Position numbers and translations under genes: made by a program. Of a DNA stretch of 64,000 nt, positions 1 to 9,513 are shown one piece after another. Numbering within the stretch: the first letter of the stretch is position 1; each line of letters starts with the position of its first letter. The notes under the pieces are model-generated. The model was not told the DNA's origin. It searched no databases and worked only from the letters and a program-made list of their open reading frames with translations. Location: positions 4,464,001-4,528,000 of the forward strand of contig OY781436.1 in NCBI GenBank assembly GCA_963676875.1. Direction: 5' to 3'. The DNA is from UBA6244 sp963676875. GTDB taxonomy: Bacteria > Bacteroidota > Bacteroidia > Bacteroidales > F082.

Positions 1-268
1 CTGTTGATATATACGATGAAAAGCTGCCTTTCGATTCAAGATAAACACTTAATCTGTCTGTTTGCCCTTTTATAAAAGTGGCTTTATACTTAACTTTTTC
101 GCCGTATTCTGGCTCGCCATCTTTTTCTGTAGCGTAAAACTCGTAGCCTGCCACGGTTATTGTTTCTGCCCAATTTTCAAAATCGGAAAATGGCAACTTT
201 TCGTAAAACTCCTGTGCATTACTATATGCTGAAATGCATACAAATACAAAGATTATTATTGGTTTCAT
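1..268 (-). CDS. Secreted protein, 3' end cut by window edge
   Basis: The first 89 codons are visible and read out of the window at position 1. The protein starts MKPIIIFVFVCISAYSNAQ, a clear Sec signal peptide with a probable cleavage after NAQ. The mature part is polar and beta-rich and contains the stretches FENWAETITVAGYEFYA and GEKVKYKATF. I do not recognise a family. The ATG at 266-268 lies 6 bp downstream of the stop codon of the propeller lipoprotein, so the two genes are probably co-transcribed. Envelope or periplasmic location is inferred from the signal peptide only. Confidence 0.75.
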   Translation of the reverse strand, partial: MKPIIIFVFVCISAYSNAQEFYEKLPFSDFENWAETITVAGYEFYATEKDGEPEYGEKVKYKATFIKGQTDRLSVYLESKGSFSSYIST

Positions 269-274
269 ACTATT

Positions 275-1501
275 TTAGTTTGTATTGAATGTATTGGCAG
301 CATTAGCTCCGTATCCCGACCACAAATCCGGGGCATAACCACCCGTATTTTCTTCTTTTACGCAATGAATGATACTATTGTCAGTCCCCATTGACAAAAC
401 GATTATATTTTCACCCTTTTGCAAGATGGAATTCGAAATTGGGTCATTATTGGGATCAAAAACAGAAATCGTATTCCCATCTTCGTCTATTCCCCATATA
501 CCATAGGCGTTTCCGCCAAATATTTTACCATTTGCTGCAACATTTGCAGTTTCGTAAGATTTCAATATTTCTGAATTCAATTTCCATATTTCGTTTCCGC
601 TTGCAGCATCAACTGTTAAAAGGTTTCCCATTGCCAATGCTAAATTGCCATTGCTTAATTCACTAATTTTTGGGGTTAGAACATCTGTACCGAAATTTAT
701 TGACCACAACAACTCTTCCGATTTGTATAAGTAAACATTTCTTTGGTTGCTCATTTCGCTTTTTGTACTTACAACAATGTCATTATTCTGAGTTATGATA
801 AGGTCGTAAACATCTTTTGTGGTATGCTCCGTATTTTCGATATTAGCACGCCATGCGATCCCCGATTCAGAAATTACATACAATGAATCTTCGGCAATGT
901 ATATGGTATTTCCTTTTGCTGCAATGCGAGGAACAACCCTGTTTTGCTTACATACTTGTATTGAACCATTACTATGACCACTTGAAGGATCAAGTTTTAC
1001 CAAGAATGTACCCTGAATATTAATAAGTGGAATAACGAGGTTATTACCAACAAATGTAAAATTGTCTTGATTGCCAATTCCCAAATCAGCTTCAACAGAC
1101 TCAGAAACTGACCATTTTTCATTCCCGTTTTGAGCATCTAAACATATAAGTTCTTCAGTTGTAAGAAAATAAACATTCCCATCATAGTAGCTCACCGAAT
1201 AATTGCGAGGATATTTATCCTGGTGCTTTTCCCATAATTCACTACCGTTTTTATCAAAAGCCTGAACGACTGAACCAACGCCATACTCTTTTGTAATCAA
1301 ATAAATGTTTCCATTATCGTCAACTGCCGGATAATGGTTTGTAGTCGTTTGGATAGTATGGGAAAGGTCAGTTGACCATACAATTTCAGAAGTTGGATCA
1401 TTGGGGTCATCCGGATTGTCAGGATTTGCAGAGTCATTTTTGCCACAAGAAGAAAATATTGCTATGGCTGCTACAAAAACAAACAGATAAAATTTTTTCA
1501 T
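275..1501 (-). CDS. PQQ-like beta-propeller lipoprotein
   Basis: The 408-aa product starts with a lipoprotein signal (lipobox IFSSC near residue 19), followed by an Asp/Asn/Pro-rich linker (NPDNPDDPNDP) typical of surface or outer-membrane lipoproteins in Bacteroidota. The rest consists of repeated beta-propeller blades with the pattern 'V.A.D..G.E.W' (for example VQAFDKNGSELWEK, LICLDAQNGNEKWS, LLTVDAASGNEIWKL). This is the PQQ-binding-like or BamB-like fold. No dehydrogenase catalytic residues are recognisable, so an enzymatic role is not supported; a scaffold or binding role is inferred. It is followed closely by a gene for a small secreted protein. Confidence 0.8.
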   Translation of the reverse strand: MKKFYLFVFVAAIAIFSSCGKNDSANPDNPDDPNDPTSEIVWSTDLSHTIQTTTNHYPAVDDNGNIYLITKEYGVGSVVQAFDKNGSELWEKHQDKYPRNYSVSYYDGNVYFLTTEELICLDAQNGNEKWSVSESVEADLGIGNQDNFTFVGNNLVIPLINIQGTFLVKLDPSSGHSNGSIQVCKQNRVVPRIAAKGNTIYIAEDSLYVISESGIAWRANIENTEHTTKDVYDLIITQNNDIVVSTKSEMSNQRNVYLYKSEELLWSINFGTDVLTPKISELSNGNLALAMGNLLTVDAASGNEIWKLNSEILKSYETANVAANGKIFGGNAYGIWGIDEDGNTISVFDPNNDPISNSILQKGENIIVLSMGTDNSIIHCVKEENTGGYAPDLWSGYGANAANTFNTN

Positions 1502-1585
1502 ATTAATTTGATTTAAACTTTAAGGCAAAAATCAAATAATTTAGTTTTTATCTACTGTAAAAATGCGACACCTTTTTGTTTTATT

Positions 1586-2389
1586 TTAATTTTTAAGTAA
1601 TAAGTCAGAGAACTGGTTTTTAACGGACAAGTATTGAGTTGGTTTTATGTTGGAAAATTTTGTAAAATCCCGGCTAAGGTGGGAATGATCGTGATAGTAT
1701 CCTTGAAATATGGCATCCTGCCAATCAAATTCTTGATTTTTGTAAGTAAGCTGCATGATAAGCTTATGTCGTTGTATTTCACAAAAAAGTTTAGGCGAAA
1801 TTCCGATAACTTTACTAAAATACCGCTCAAATGTCCGCGTTGAGATTTTGTTGTTTACCACCTCTTTTATGCGAACCATTCCATTTTTTTCAACCATCAG
1901 GTCAACCATCTTATCATAGATATGATTTTGAGCAACTTGGTTTTTTTCCATGTAAGCAAACAATAGTTTTTCCACTAGTTCCACTTTTTCCTCGTCATCT
2001 GATCTTTTTAATTTCTGACGGATTTCATAAACTTTTTCTTCTCCAAAGACATGCTTGCTTTCGATACAGGCATCGGTAAGCTCCTTTAGTCGAATCCCCA
2101 ACAAATTATACATTCCGTAAGGTTTAAAATTTACTCCAATCATCTTTAGTCCCTTGTTCGGACTGAGTAAGTAGTGCTTGGTCAATTGCCCGATTAGTAC
2201 TGATTCGTTGGGTGTATTTTGATAATTGTAAAAATTTCCATTTTTGCCATAGTGAAAATGTAACACGGGAAATCCGAGTGGTGGCACAAGCATTGGCTCT
2301 TTGTGATCAGAAGCAAATTCAACAATGTAATAGTTGCTGATATACCTCTTTAGTTGCTCATTCTTAACAGGTAGTATTCTTCTATTCAT
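1586..2389 (-). CDS. AraC-family transcriptional regulator
   Basis: A 267-aa protein. The N-terminal ~150 residues look like the ligand-sensing half often found in Bacteroidota AraC proteins (PPLGFPVLHFHYG, then IGVNFKPYGMYNLLG). The C-terminal ~110 residues form the double helix-turn-helix: RIKEVVNNKISTRTFERYF is the first recognition region and FQGYYHDHSHLSRDF resembles the conserved second-HTH 'GF.DqSHfsR.FK' motif. It is probably cytoplasmic and DNA-binding. The target is unknown. It is the last ordinary gene before the minus-strand cassette remnant, and the intergenic DNA on its far side is an attC-like palindrome, so it may mark the array boundary. Confidence 0.9.
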   Translation of the reverse strand: MNRRILPVKNEQLKRYISNYYIVEFASDHKEPMLVPPLGFPVLHFHYGKNGNFYNYQNTPNESVLIGQLTKHYLLSPNKGLKMIGVNFKPYGMYNLLGIRLKELTDACIESKHVFGEEKVYEIRQKLKRSDDEEKVELVEKLLFAYMEKNQVAQNHIYDKMVDLMVEKNGMVRIKEVVNNKISTRTFERYFSKVIGISPKLFCEIQRHKLIMQLTYKNQEFDWQDAIFQGYYHDHSHLSRDFTKFSNIKPTQYLSVKNQFSDLLLKN

Positions 2390-2423
2390 TCTGCTTTATT
2401 TCAAGTAGCTTTTGGTGGGACAT

Positions 2424-2553
2424 ATCGTTTTGCAATATGGCATGGCGGGGTTTGCGATTGCGTTTTTGTCCATCGACAAAAAGGCTTGATCGTGAACCAT
2501 ATGCCCAATGCGAGCGGTAAAGCCCCGCTTTGCTATATTGCGCGTTAGTGCCA
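2424..2553 (-). other. attC-like recombination site A
   Basis: A 130-bp imperfect palindrome read on the minus strand. Its outer box TGGCACTAAC (plus 2544-2553) is the reverse complement of the 5' edge of the cassette it terminates (TTAGTGCCA at plus 3360-3368). The inner arms GCAATATAGCAAAGCGGGG and GCAATATGGCATGGCGGGG are near-identical when one is inverted. The distal box is degenerate (GAT instead of GTT). It follows the stop codon of the lipoprotein gene by about 15 bp. The interpretation as an integron-type attC is inference from symmetry, size and box complementarity. Confidence 0.7.
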
Positions 2554-2568
2554 GTAATTTATTCATTA

Positions 2569-3342
2569 TCAATTTGTTCTTATTAAAAATCTGTAATAAT
2601 CTGCATCTTTCTCTTTTATCAATACTTTATTTTTAGTCTGAGTTGCTATTTCAAAGGCATGTCCAGATTCTGCTAGACTCAGAATACTTCCTTGTAAATC
2701 AATACTGTCAATCAAAAGGGTATCATTTTTTGAGTCTGTTAGTAAAAATCCTTTTTCTGGTTTAAAAATCCAAGTGTTATCAAACAGAGAATTTACAAAT
2801 CCTGTATCATTTATTGCTTCGACTTGCCATTCTCCATAAATTATATTTGTCCATGCAAGTTGTCGGAACATAGTTTTTGAATCACTTATATAGTTAAAAA
2901 CAGAGTCGGGAATATTTAATCCTCTACATTTCTTTAGGTCAGATAAGTTTGTAAACAGATACTCGTAATTATTAATTATTAAATCTTTATCTCTATATAT
3001 TTGACAAGTCGTAATAGCTCCTCCAAACCTTAAGTCAATATCGAAAATAATTAAGCCGTATAAATCTGGTTTCAGTTTTACTCCAACGAAATAATTAAAT
3101 TTTAATTCTTCAGTGGAATATAAAGTTGTATCCATTTTCAAATCAAGTCCGAAAGCCTTGTCAATCCGTATTGTATCATTTTCCAATTCATATGGTTTTA
3201 ATATTTCGCTCAATATTTTCACACAATCATTATCTAACTGCGTGTAAGAACTAATAAATCTACTGTCTAAATCCTTATCAGTTCTATGGTAACTACAACT
3301 TATTGTCGCTATTATTAAAAATCCTGCAAAAATATGTTTCAT
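2569..3342 (-). CDS. Lipoprotein of unknown function (cassette gene)
   Basis: A 257-aa protein with an N-terminal lipoprotein signal (MKHIFAGFLIIATISC). The mature chain is rich in beta and polar residues. A C-terminal part resembles small lipocalin-like or 'expected-threshold' folds (YGEWQVEAI, then FKPEKGFLLTDSKNDTLLIDSID), but no family is certain. It lies alone between two attC-like palindromes on the minus strand. The cassette's 5' edge and its R''-like box are complementary over nine bases, so it probably arrived as a mobile gene cassette. Its AT-rich composition matches the other cassette genes more than the neighbouring acs gene. Confidence 0.75.
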   Translation of the reverse strand: MKHIFAGFLIIATISCSYHRTDKDLDSRFISSYTQLDNDCVKILSEILKPYELENDTIRIDKAFGLDLKMDTTLYSTEELKFNYFVGVKLKPDLYGLIIFDIDLRFGGAITTCQIYRDKDLIINNYEYLFTNLSDLKKCRGLNIPDSVFNYISDSKTMFRQLAWTNIIYGEWQVEAINDTGFVNSLFDNTWIFKPEKGFLLTDSKNDTLLIDSIDLQGSILSLAESGHAFEIATQTKNKVLIKEKDADYYRFLIRTN

Positions 3343-3366
3343 CGGCTGTTTTGTATTATTGGCACT

Positions 3367-3498
3367 AATGGTCCCGCGATATGGCCAGTTGGCGCTTGTT
3401 TCGCAGGATGCCAGTTGATTTATATATTGTTTTTTCTTTCATATCTTTGTCTTGACGCACTGGATGCGCCAATTGGCTATCATCGCGTGTTGGCAACT
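3367..3498 (-). other. attC-like recombination site B
   Basis: A 132-bp palindromic site between the two minus-strand cassette genes. On the minus strand the first box is AGTTGCCAAC and the last is ATTAGTGCC. The inner arms CGCGATGATAGCCAATTGGCGC and its imperfect partner surround an AT-rich centre. The first box matches the reverse complement of the upstream cassette edge (GTTGGCAAC at plus 4130-4138) over nine bases. The junction base before TT is A rather than G, so this site is slightly degenerate. Confidence 0.72.
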
Positions 3499-3516
3499 GG
3501 TTTTATTTATTCATAA

Positions 3517-4068
3517 TTACAAATCAAAGTAATAATCAGTTTTATCATTTTGGTTTATACACAAATCAATATAATCCTTTTTCGACAATATCATTTTAAG
3601 ACTTACCTCATCAGTTACACTAATCAACTGTTTAAATGTCTTATTTTTTGAAACATACTTTAGATAAATCCTTTCTATTCTCTCTCTGTTTACTACGCCA
3701 TCGTTGCTAAGAGAATCTAATCCTTGAATTCGCCAGTTTGAAGATTTTGGAACTTCTTGATAATATGGAGAGGAAATCACTTGGATATCTTGTGATTTGA
3801 CTTTAATTCGTTCCCATTTGTCAATCTCAGCGATTGTTTTACTTTTAAAATCAATCAATATTGGTCTCTCTAGAAATCCGAGTAATTTAAAAAGTCCAAA
3901 TCCAATTATTAATAATCCAAGAATAGATAGATAAAAATAGTAAGTTGGGATTTTATCCCCTGAATACTTACTTAAAAAAATCAGTATCACAAGAATCGAA
4001 ATTCCTATTATAGTAAGTAATCCAATGACTGCATACTGAAGTATTTTATTGATAGTAATTTGATTCAT
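3517..4068 (-). CDS. Two-TM membrane protein (cassette gene)
   Basis: A 183-aa protein with two predicted membrane helices near the N terminus (AVIGLLTIIGISILVILIFL and YFYLSILGLLIIGFGLFKLL) and a cytoplasmic C-terminal domain beginning ILIDFKSKTIAEIDKWERIKV. This layout is like the PH-domain-type STM3941 membrane proteins, one of which is carried by the larger array at 43.7 kb; the similarity is in architecture and I cannot confirm homology. It is the first cassette of the two-gene minus-strand remnant. Function unknown. Confidence 0.72.
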   Translation of the reverse strand: MNQITINKILQYAVIGLLTIIGISILVILIFLSKYSGDKIPTYYFYLSILGLLIIGFGLFKLLGFLERPILIDFKSKTIAEIDKWERIKVKSQDIQVISSPYYQEVPKSSNWRIQGLDSLSNDGVVNRERIERIYLKYVSKNKTFKQLISVTDEVSLKMILSKKDYIDLCINQNDKTDYYFDL

Positions 4069-4129
4069 GTTATCAATTAATCAATTTTTTTCTATTCTGC
4101 ACCCTACACTGCAATTCGCTCTTAAACTT

Positions 4130-4138
4130 GTTGCCAAC
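4130..4138 (-). other. Cassette 5' boundary (GTT core) of minus-strand array
   Basis: On the minus strand this reads GTTGGCAAC, the exact reverse complement of the R''-like box of the same cassette in site B (GTTGCCAAC). It lies about 60 bp upstream of the first cassette gene. No second palindrome arm is visible on its outer side, so this end lacks a complete attC-like or attI-like partner. Confidence 0.6.
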
Positions 4139-4508
4139 TACCTGCCAAACCCACCCCTACACCATTTATCCCCCCTTTGACTACAATCCCCATATACCCC
4201 AACGATATGAAAATCAAATAATGCAAAAAATGAGGAATGTGGGTGCTGTTCATGTTATTGTATTTAGCAGTTGTCAAATATACTTTATTTTTAAGTTAAT
4301 CCTCTTCTCGCGAACGTATTTATTTCATCTCGCCACCTGGTTGTTTTCGTTGGGTTGGGTGGCTTATCCTGGTGCGGTGCCATTGACTTGGCGCACATAT
4401 CCAACACCCGTACCACCATTTCTTTCCCATGGCAGTTGGTGCTTTATTCACAATTGAACGTTGGCTCTGTAAATCTACAAATTGTATCGCCTGATAGCCG
4501 ATTTAAAA

Positions 4509-4538
4509 GCGACTATAAACGACTATAAGCGACTATAA
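4509..4538 (+). repeat. Three tandem 10-bp iterons
   Basis: Three direct copies of RCGACTATAA (GCGACTATAA, ACGACTATAA, GCGACTATAA) follow each other exactly head to tail. The helical 10-bp spacing would place a bound protein on one face of DNA. They lie 8 bp upstream of a TATATTTG box. Confidence 0.7.
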
Positions 4539-4545
4539 ACTTGGA

Positions 4546-4553
4546 TATATTTG
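4546..4553 (+). promoter_or_regulatory. Possible plus-strand -7 box (TATATTTG)
   Basis: TATATTTG fits the Bacteroidota -7 consensus TAnnTTTG and sits just after the 10-bp iterons. No plus-strand gene follows; transcription would run antisense into the 3' end of acs. It may be a chance match. Confidence 0.3.
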
Positions 4554-4726
4554 TTTTTTTTCGCCACAAAATCAATGGCTATATGAAGCAACAGGGTACT
4601 CATCAGCTTCCCTGTGTGAACGCAAAGGTAATAGGCTTGTATTCTTTCCATCTTTGACAAGCGACGGAAAGGACATGCTCGGATTGTGAGGGCTTTGTTA
4701 TCCGGTGCAATTCAGTCGAAAGCACC

Positions 4727-6631
<1,905 letters not shown>

Positions 6632-7039
6632 AAACCATTAGTTTTAAGTGAGTAAAGAAAGAGCCGTAAAAATAGCGGAGCTAATCTGCAAGCAGCATCG
6701 CGCCTACTTTGGTGCTAAAATATAAAAAAATTATTTCAGTACCTAAATACCTATGCGTTGTTGTGATAAATTAACAAAGGATTAACGAATTGGGTTGATG
6801 GTTTACATGTTGGATGTACTACTCGATGATTATTTGCAAATCAACTTTCAATGCGACGGTGCCCGTATGAAGAGTCGGTAAACGAACTTACGAACCTGTT
6901 AAAAGCGTTGATTTACTGTATGTTATTCTATTTCTCCCAATAAACAAGCTTATTAAAAATCAATAGAATGGTTTGTTTACGTATTACGGAGTTCCACGAA
7001 GAAAATGGCATTCACCATGTTAGTCGGATATCTGATTGA
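6632..7039. other. Intergenic region upstream of acs
   Basis: About 400 bp, AT-rich, with no coding frame that I can support on either strand. It must contain the acs promoter, but I find no clean TAnnTTTG box on the minus strand. Confidence 0.5.
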
Positions 7040-8428
7040 TCAAAACAAATTAGGCAAAAAGTCGAAAATGTCATTCTTCAACTCCTTGATTTTCATGTTC
7101 AAATATTTATTCTCACGGGTCTTTTTAACAGATACCAACAGAATATGGCGCAGTTTTTCCTCATTCATTTTTCCTTCCATGTATTGTGCCAGGCTGTGAT
7201 ACCACAAGATGGTAGGCACATATCGGGCTTTGCCGTAAAATTCTTTTTCGCGTTGCACCAGGTGGTATCTTTTCTCCAGATTGAGGAGTTTTTTATACTT
7301 TTCCTGCTTCAGCAACGACATAAAATAGGCACTGAAAAAGATATGCCACCTAAAACTGAAGATTTCCTTTTTGTTGGCCGCCAAAAAATTTTCACCAAAG
7401 GTTTCCCCCTTGGCATATTTCCCGTTTTTGTTGAGCACACGTATGTAAACCGAAACAAAACCAATCTGGGTGTACATGCTGTTGTTGGTTTTTAGCTCAC
7501 CAATATTTTCGGTCATAAGCTTCAATGCCAATTGGTTTTTATTTTCGATAATCAGGATATTGCACAACTTGATCAGGTAAAACAGGTAGTCGCTATTTTT
7601 TTGACGTACAGACAAATAGGCATAATATTCTGCCTGTTCCATTTCACGCAACATGGAGTGCATCATGGCCCGGTTGGAGTAATAATTGGCCAGAATCCGC
7701 TTGGAATAGAAGGAGTCGGTTTGAATTTCCTTGTCGAGTTCGTCGTATATTCCGCGTAGCTCATCAAATTTACGGTAATTATAATGGATGTAGGTGATGC
7801 GTACAAAGGCTTTATATCGGGTAAACCCATCGATGGTTTTGTTCTGAAAAACATCCATTAAAAAATCCTCCCACTGAATGGAATCACCGGAGGAGGTGAG
7901 GTGGTGACGAATGATGTCTTCTGCCGATTTGTTGATGGTTCGGTTGAGTTCGATGGTGCGGTTATACTCGGCTTCATGTTGTTGCAAATAAAGCTGAACC
8001 GACTCATAATACAATATCCGCGTTCTGATCAGCAAATAATCGCGGTAAGCATTGAGCATTTCATAAAAACGGATGAAGCAATAGGAAGTAGGTTCTACGG
8101 TTTTGGTGAGTTTCAACAATTTTTTTTCATCTGCCGGAAGCACGTTGTCCATGTTGATGGCCTGTTCCATTTGGATAATCCACTCGAAAAAAATATCCAC
8201 ATCGGCCATGTCCAGTTTATCCTTTATCCATTTCATCAGATACGAATATTTGCGCTTGTCGATATCCTCAAAAAAATCTTTGGTTTTGTCGGGGTTATAC
8301 ACGTTGTACCGTATGCGGTCGATTATTCTTCTGATGTCTTCATTTTCAAACTGTTCTACCGTATCGAGGTACTTAAGTTCGTGGGGATAAAGCAAGTTGA
8401 CAAAATTGGAAAACTTGGTTAATTTCAT
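7040..8428 (-). CDS. Large alpha-helical protein, TPR-like, unknown
   Basis: A 462-aa, almost entirely helical protein without signal peptide or membrane segment. The central part (YKAFVRITYIHYNYRKFDEL, YYSNRAMMHSMLREMEQAEYYA) has the spacing of tetratricopeptide-type helix pairs: Y..R...H....E...A. I recognise no catalytic motif or named family. The start was set at ATG 8428 (MKLTKFSNFVNLLYP), because the longer frame begins at a TTG lying inside a perfect -7 box (TAACTTTG at 8453-8460). It is a single gene with its own promoter. A scaffold or regulatory role is only a guess. Confidence 0.8.
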   Translation of the reverse strand: MKLTKFSNFVNLLYPHELKYLDTVEQFENEDIRRIIDRIRYNVYNPDKTKDFFEDIDKRKYSYLMKWIKDKLDMADVDIFFEWIIQMEQAINMDNVLPADEKKLLKLTKTVEPTSYCFIRFYEMLNAYRDYLLIRTRILYYESVQLYLQQHEAEYNRTIELNRTINKSAEDIIRHHLTSSGDSIQWEDFLMDVFQNKTIDGFTRYKAFVRITYIHYNYRKFDELRGIYDELDKEIQTDSFYSKRILANYYSNRAMMHSMLREMEQAEYYAYLSVRQKNSDYLFYLIKLCNILIIENKNQLALKLMTENIGELKTNNSMYTQIGFVSVYIRVLNKNGKYAKGETFGENFLAANKKEIFSFRWHIFFSAYFMSLLKQEKYKKLLNLEKRYHLVQREKEFYGKARYVPTILWYHSLAQYMEGKMNEEKLRHILLVSVKKTRENKYLNMKIKELKNDIFDFLPNLF

Positions 8429-8452
8429 GGATTGTCCGATTAAAAAAGTACC

Positions 8453-8460
8453 CAAAGTTA
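8453..8460 (-). promoter_or_regulatory. -7 box of helical-protein gene
   Basis: On the minus strand TAACTTTG, an exact match to the Bacteroidota TAnnTTTG consensus, 25 bp upstream of the chosen ATG. It also shows that the TTG start at 8455 is not the real start. Confidence 0.6.
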
Positions 8461-8498
8461 GGATAATTTGGCGAGATAGCTTTGGCTAGCAATTCATA

Positions 8499-8535
8499 AA
8501 AAAACCCGCCAGATTAATATGTATCCGACGGGTTC
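8499..8535 (-). terminator. Rho-independent terminator after hydrolase gene
   Basis: On the minus strand an inverted repeat (AACCCGTC / GGCGGGTT) with a ~15-nt loop is followed by a run of seven T. It lies about 20 bp after the stop codon of the alpha/beta hydrolase and ends the porin-hydrolase unit. Confidence 0.8.
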
Positions 8536-8554
8536 AAACCAAAATGATAAAAAT

Positions 8555-9502
8555 CTAATGGATAAAGTCCTTTATTTCCTGTGGGATGGTTTCGGGCTTT
8601 TCAAACATGATAAAGTGTCCGCATTTGGGTATCATGATCAGCTTGCTGTCAGGGATTAATTCAGCTCCCGTTTCAGCAATGTTTTTGGTACTTCCCGGGT
8701 TGAGGTATCTGTTTGGAATGAGGTTGTCGTTTTCACCAAAGAATATCAAAGTTCTGACTTTCAAGTCTTGCAGTTTATCGATCACCGGTTCGTTTACCAT
8801 CCCTCCCACCGACTTGCTCACGGCATAGCAATAATTGTCGAAATCCTCGGCATAGCGCATGGCCAGCCGGTCGGTGAGCATAAATTCGGCTTCGGGCGGC
8901 ATGTTATAAAAATTGTAAGCCAAATTGGTTTCGATGGCTTCGTAGGTGGTAGATTTCACCAAAACAGGGGTCATTACATCGTGTAGCCACCTCTTTTGTC
9001 CTGAGTTAAACCGCTCAAATCCGGCGGGAGCAAACAAGATGAGGTTGTTTACTTTTTCGGGCCAACTCAATCCATATACGATGGCAATTTGGCCTCCCAT
9101 GGAGTGTCCGGCGATATTAAAATTCTTGATGTTCAAGGTGTCCACCAATTCATTCACCACATCGGCATAATAGGTCATCAGCCCACTGTGAGGTGCTTTG
9201 CTCGACTTTCCATAACCGGGCAAGTCGATGGCAATACAGCGATACGACTTGGAAAGCTCGGGAATAATCCGGTTCCAGGCAGGAATATACGAGCCGAGTC
9301 CGTGAATAAAAATAATGGTTTGTTCTCCTTCGCCCGTGTCGGTATAAGCCAACTTCACGCCGTGTGAAAGATCGGCAAAATGCACTTCCGACGGATAATC
9401 AAGGTCTTGAAAGGTGGTTAGTTTGGGAATATTTTTGTAAGGTGCACAGGCTGTCATGGCAACAATAATCAGGATGGTAAGGCTTTTAGCTAAATAATTC
9501 AT
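8555..9502 (-). CDS. Alpha/beta hydrolase, lipoprotein
   Basis: A 315-aa alpha/beta-fold hydrolase carrying a lipoprotein signal (MNYLAKSLTILIIVAMTAC), so probably anchored in the envelope facing the periplasm or the surface. Catalytic triad: nucleophile Ser in GHSMGG, acid Asp in FFGENDNLI, and His in CGHFIMFEKPE. The oxyanion region is FIHGLGSYIPAW. This is the MhpC/esterase type; the substrate is not evident. The start was set at ATG 9502 rather than 9529, because only that start puts the signal peptide at the N terminus and leaves an 11-bp gap to the barrel gene upstream. Its operon with an outer-membrane barrel suggests processing of an ester before or during uptake (inference). Confidence 0.88.
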   Translation of the reverse strand: MNYLAKSLTILIIVAMTACAPYKNIPKLTTFQDLDYPSEVHFADLSHGVKLAYTDTGEGEQTIIFIHGLGSYIPAWNRIIPELSKSYRCIAIDLPGYGKSSKAPHSGLMTYYADVVNELVDTLNIKNFNIAGHSMGGQIAIVYGLSWPEKVNNLILFAPAGFERFNSGQKRWLHDVMTPVLVKSTTYEAIETNLAYNFYNMPPEAEFMLTDRLAMRYAEDFDNYCYAVSKSVGGMVNEPVIDKLQDLKVRTLIFFGENDNLIPNRYLNPGSTKNIAETGAELIPDSKLIMIPKCGHFIMFEKPETIPQEIKDFIH

Positions 9503-9513
9503 GTCTGTATTTT

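Larger units (their letters stand above)
4139..4726. other. Intergenic region without a gene
   Basis: I see no convincing coding frame. The stretch contains GT-rich unstructured DNA around 4320-4440, three tandem 10-bp repeats at 4509-4538 and a plus-strand -7-like box at 4546-4553. The acs gene ends at its right edge. Confidence 0.5.

Noticed and set aside
3442..3449. TATCTTTG promoter box inside attC-like site B on the plus strand
   Set aside because: No plus-strand gene follows and no -33 element is at a suitable distance; probably chance in the AT-rich loop.
4128..4457. 109-aa plus-strand frame in the acs 3' intergenic region
   Set aside because: Composition is low-complexity and unlike a protein; it begins in a cassette boundary and shows no RBS or motif.
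7005..7199. Various plus-strand frames opposite the helical-protein, acs, barrel and TonB receptor genes
   Set aside because: They are shadows of the strong minus-strand genes, with no start signals and unlikely protein composition.
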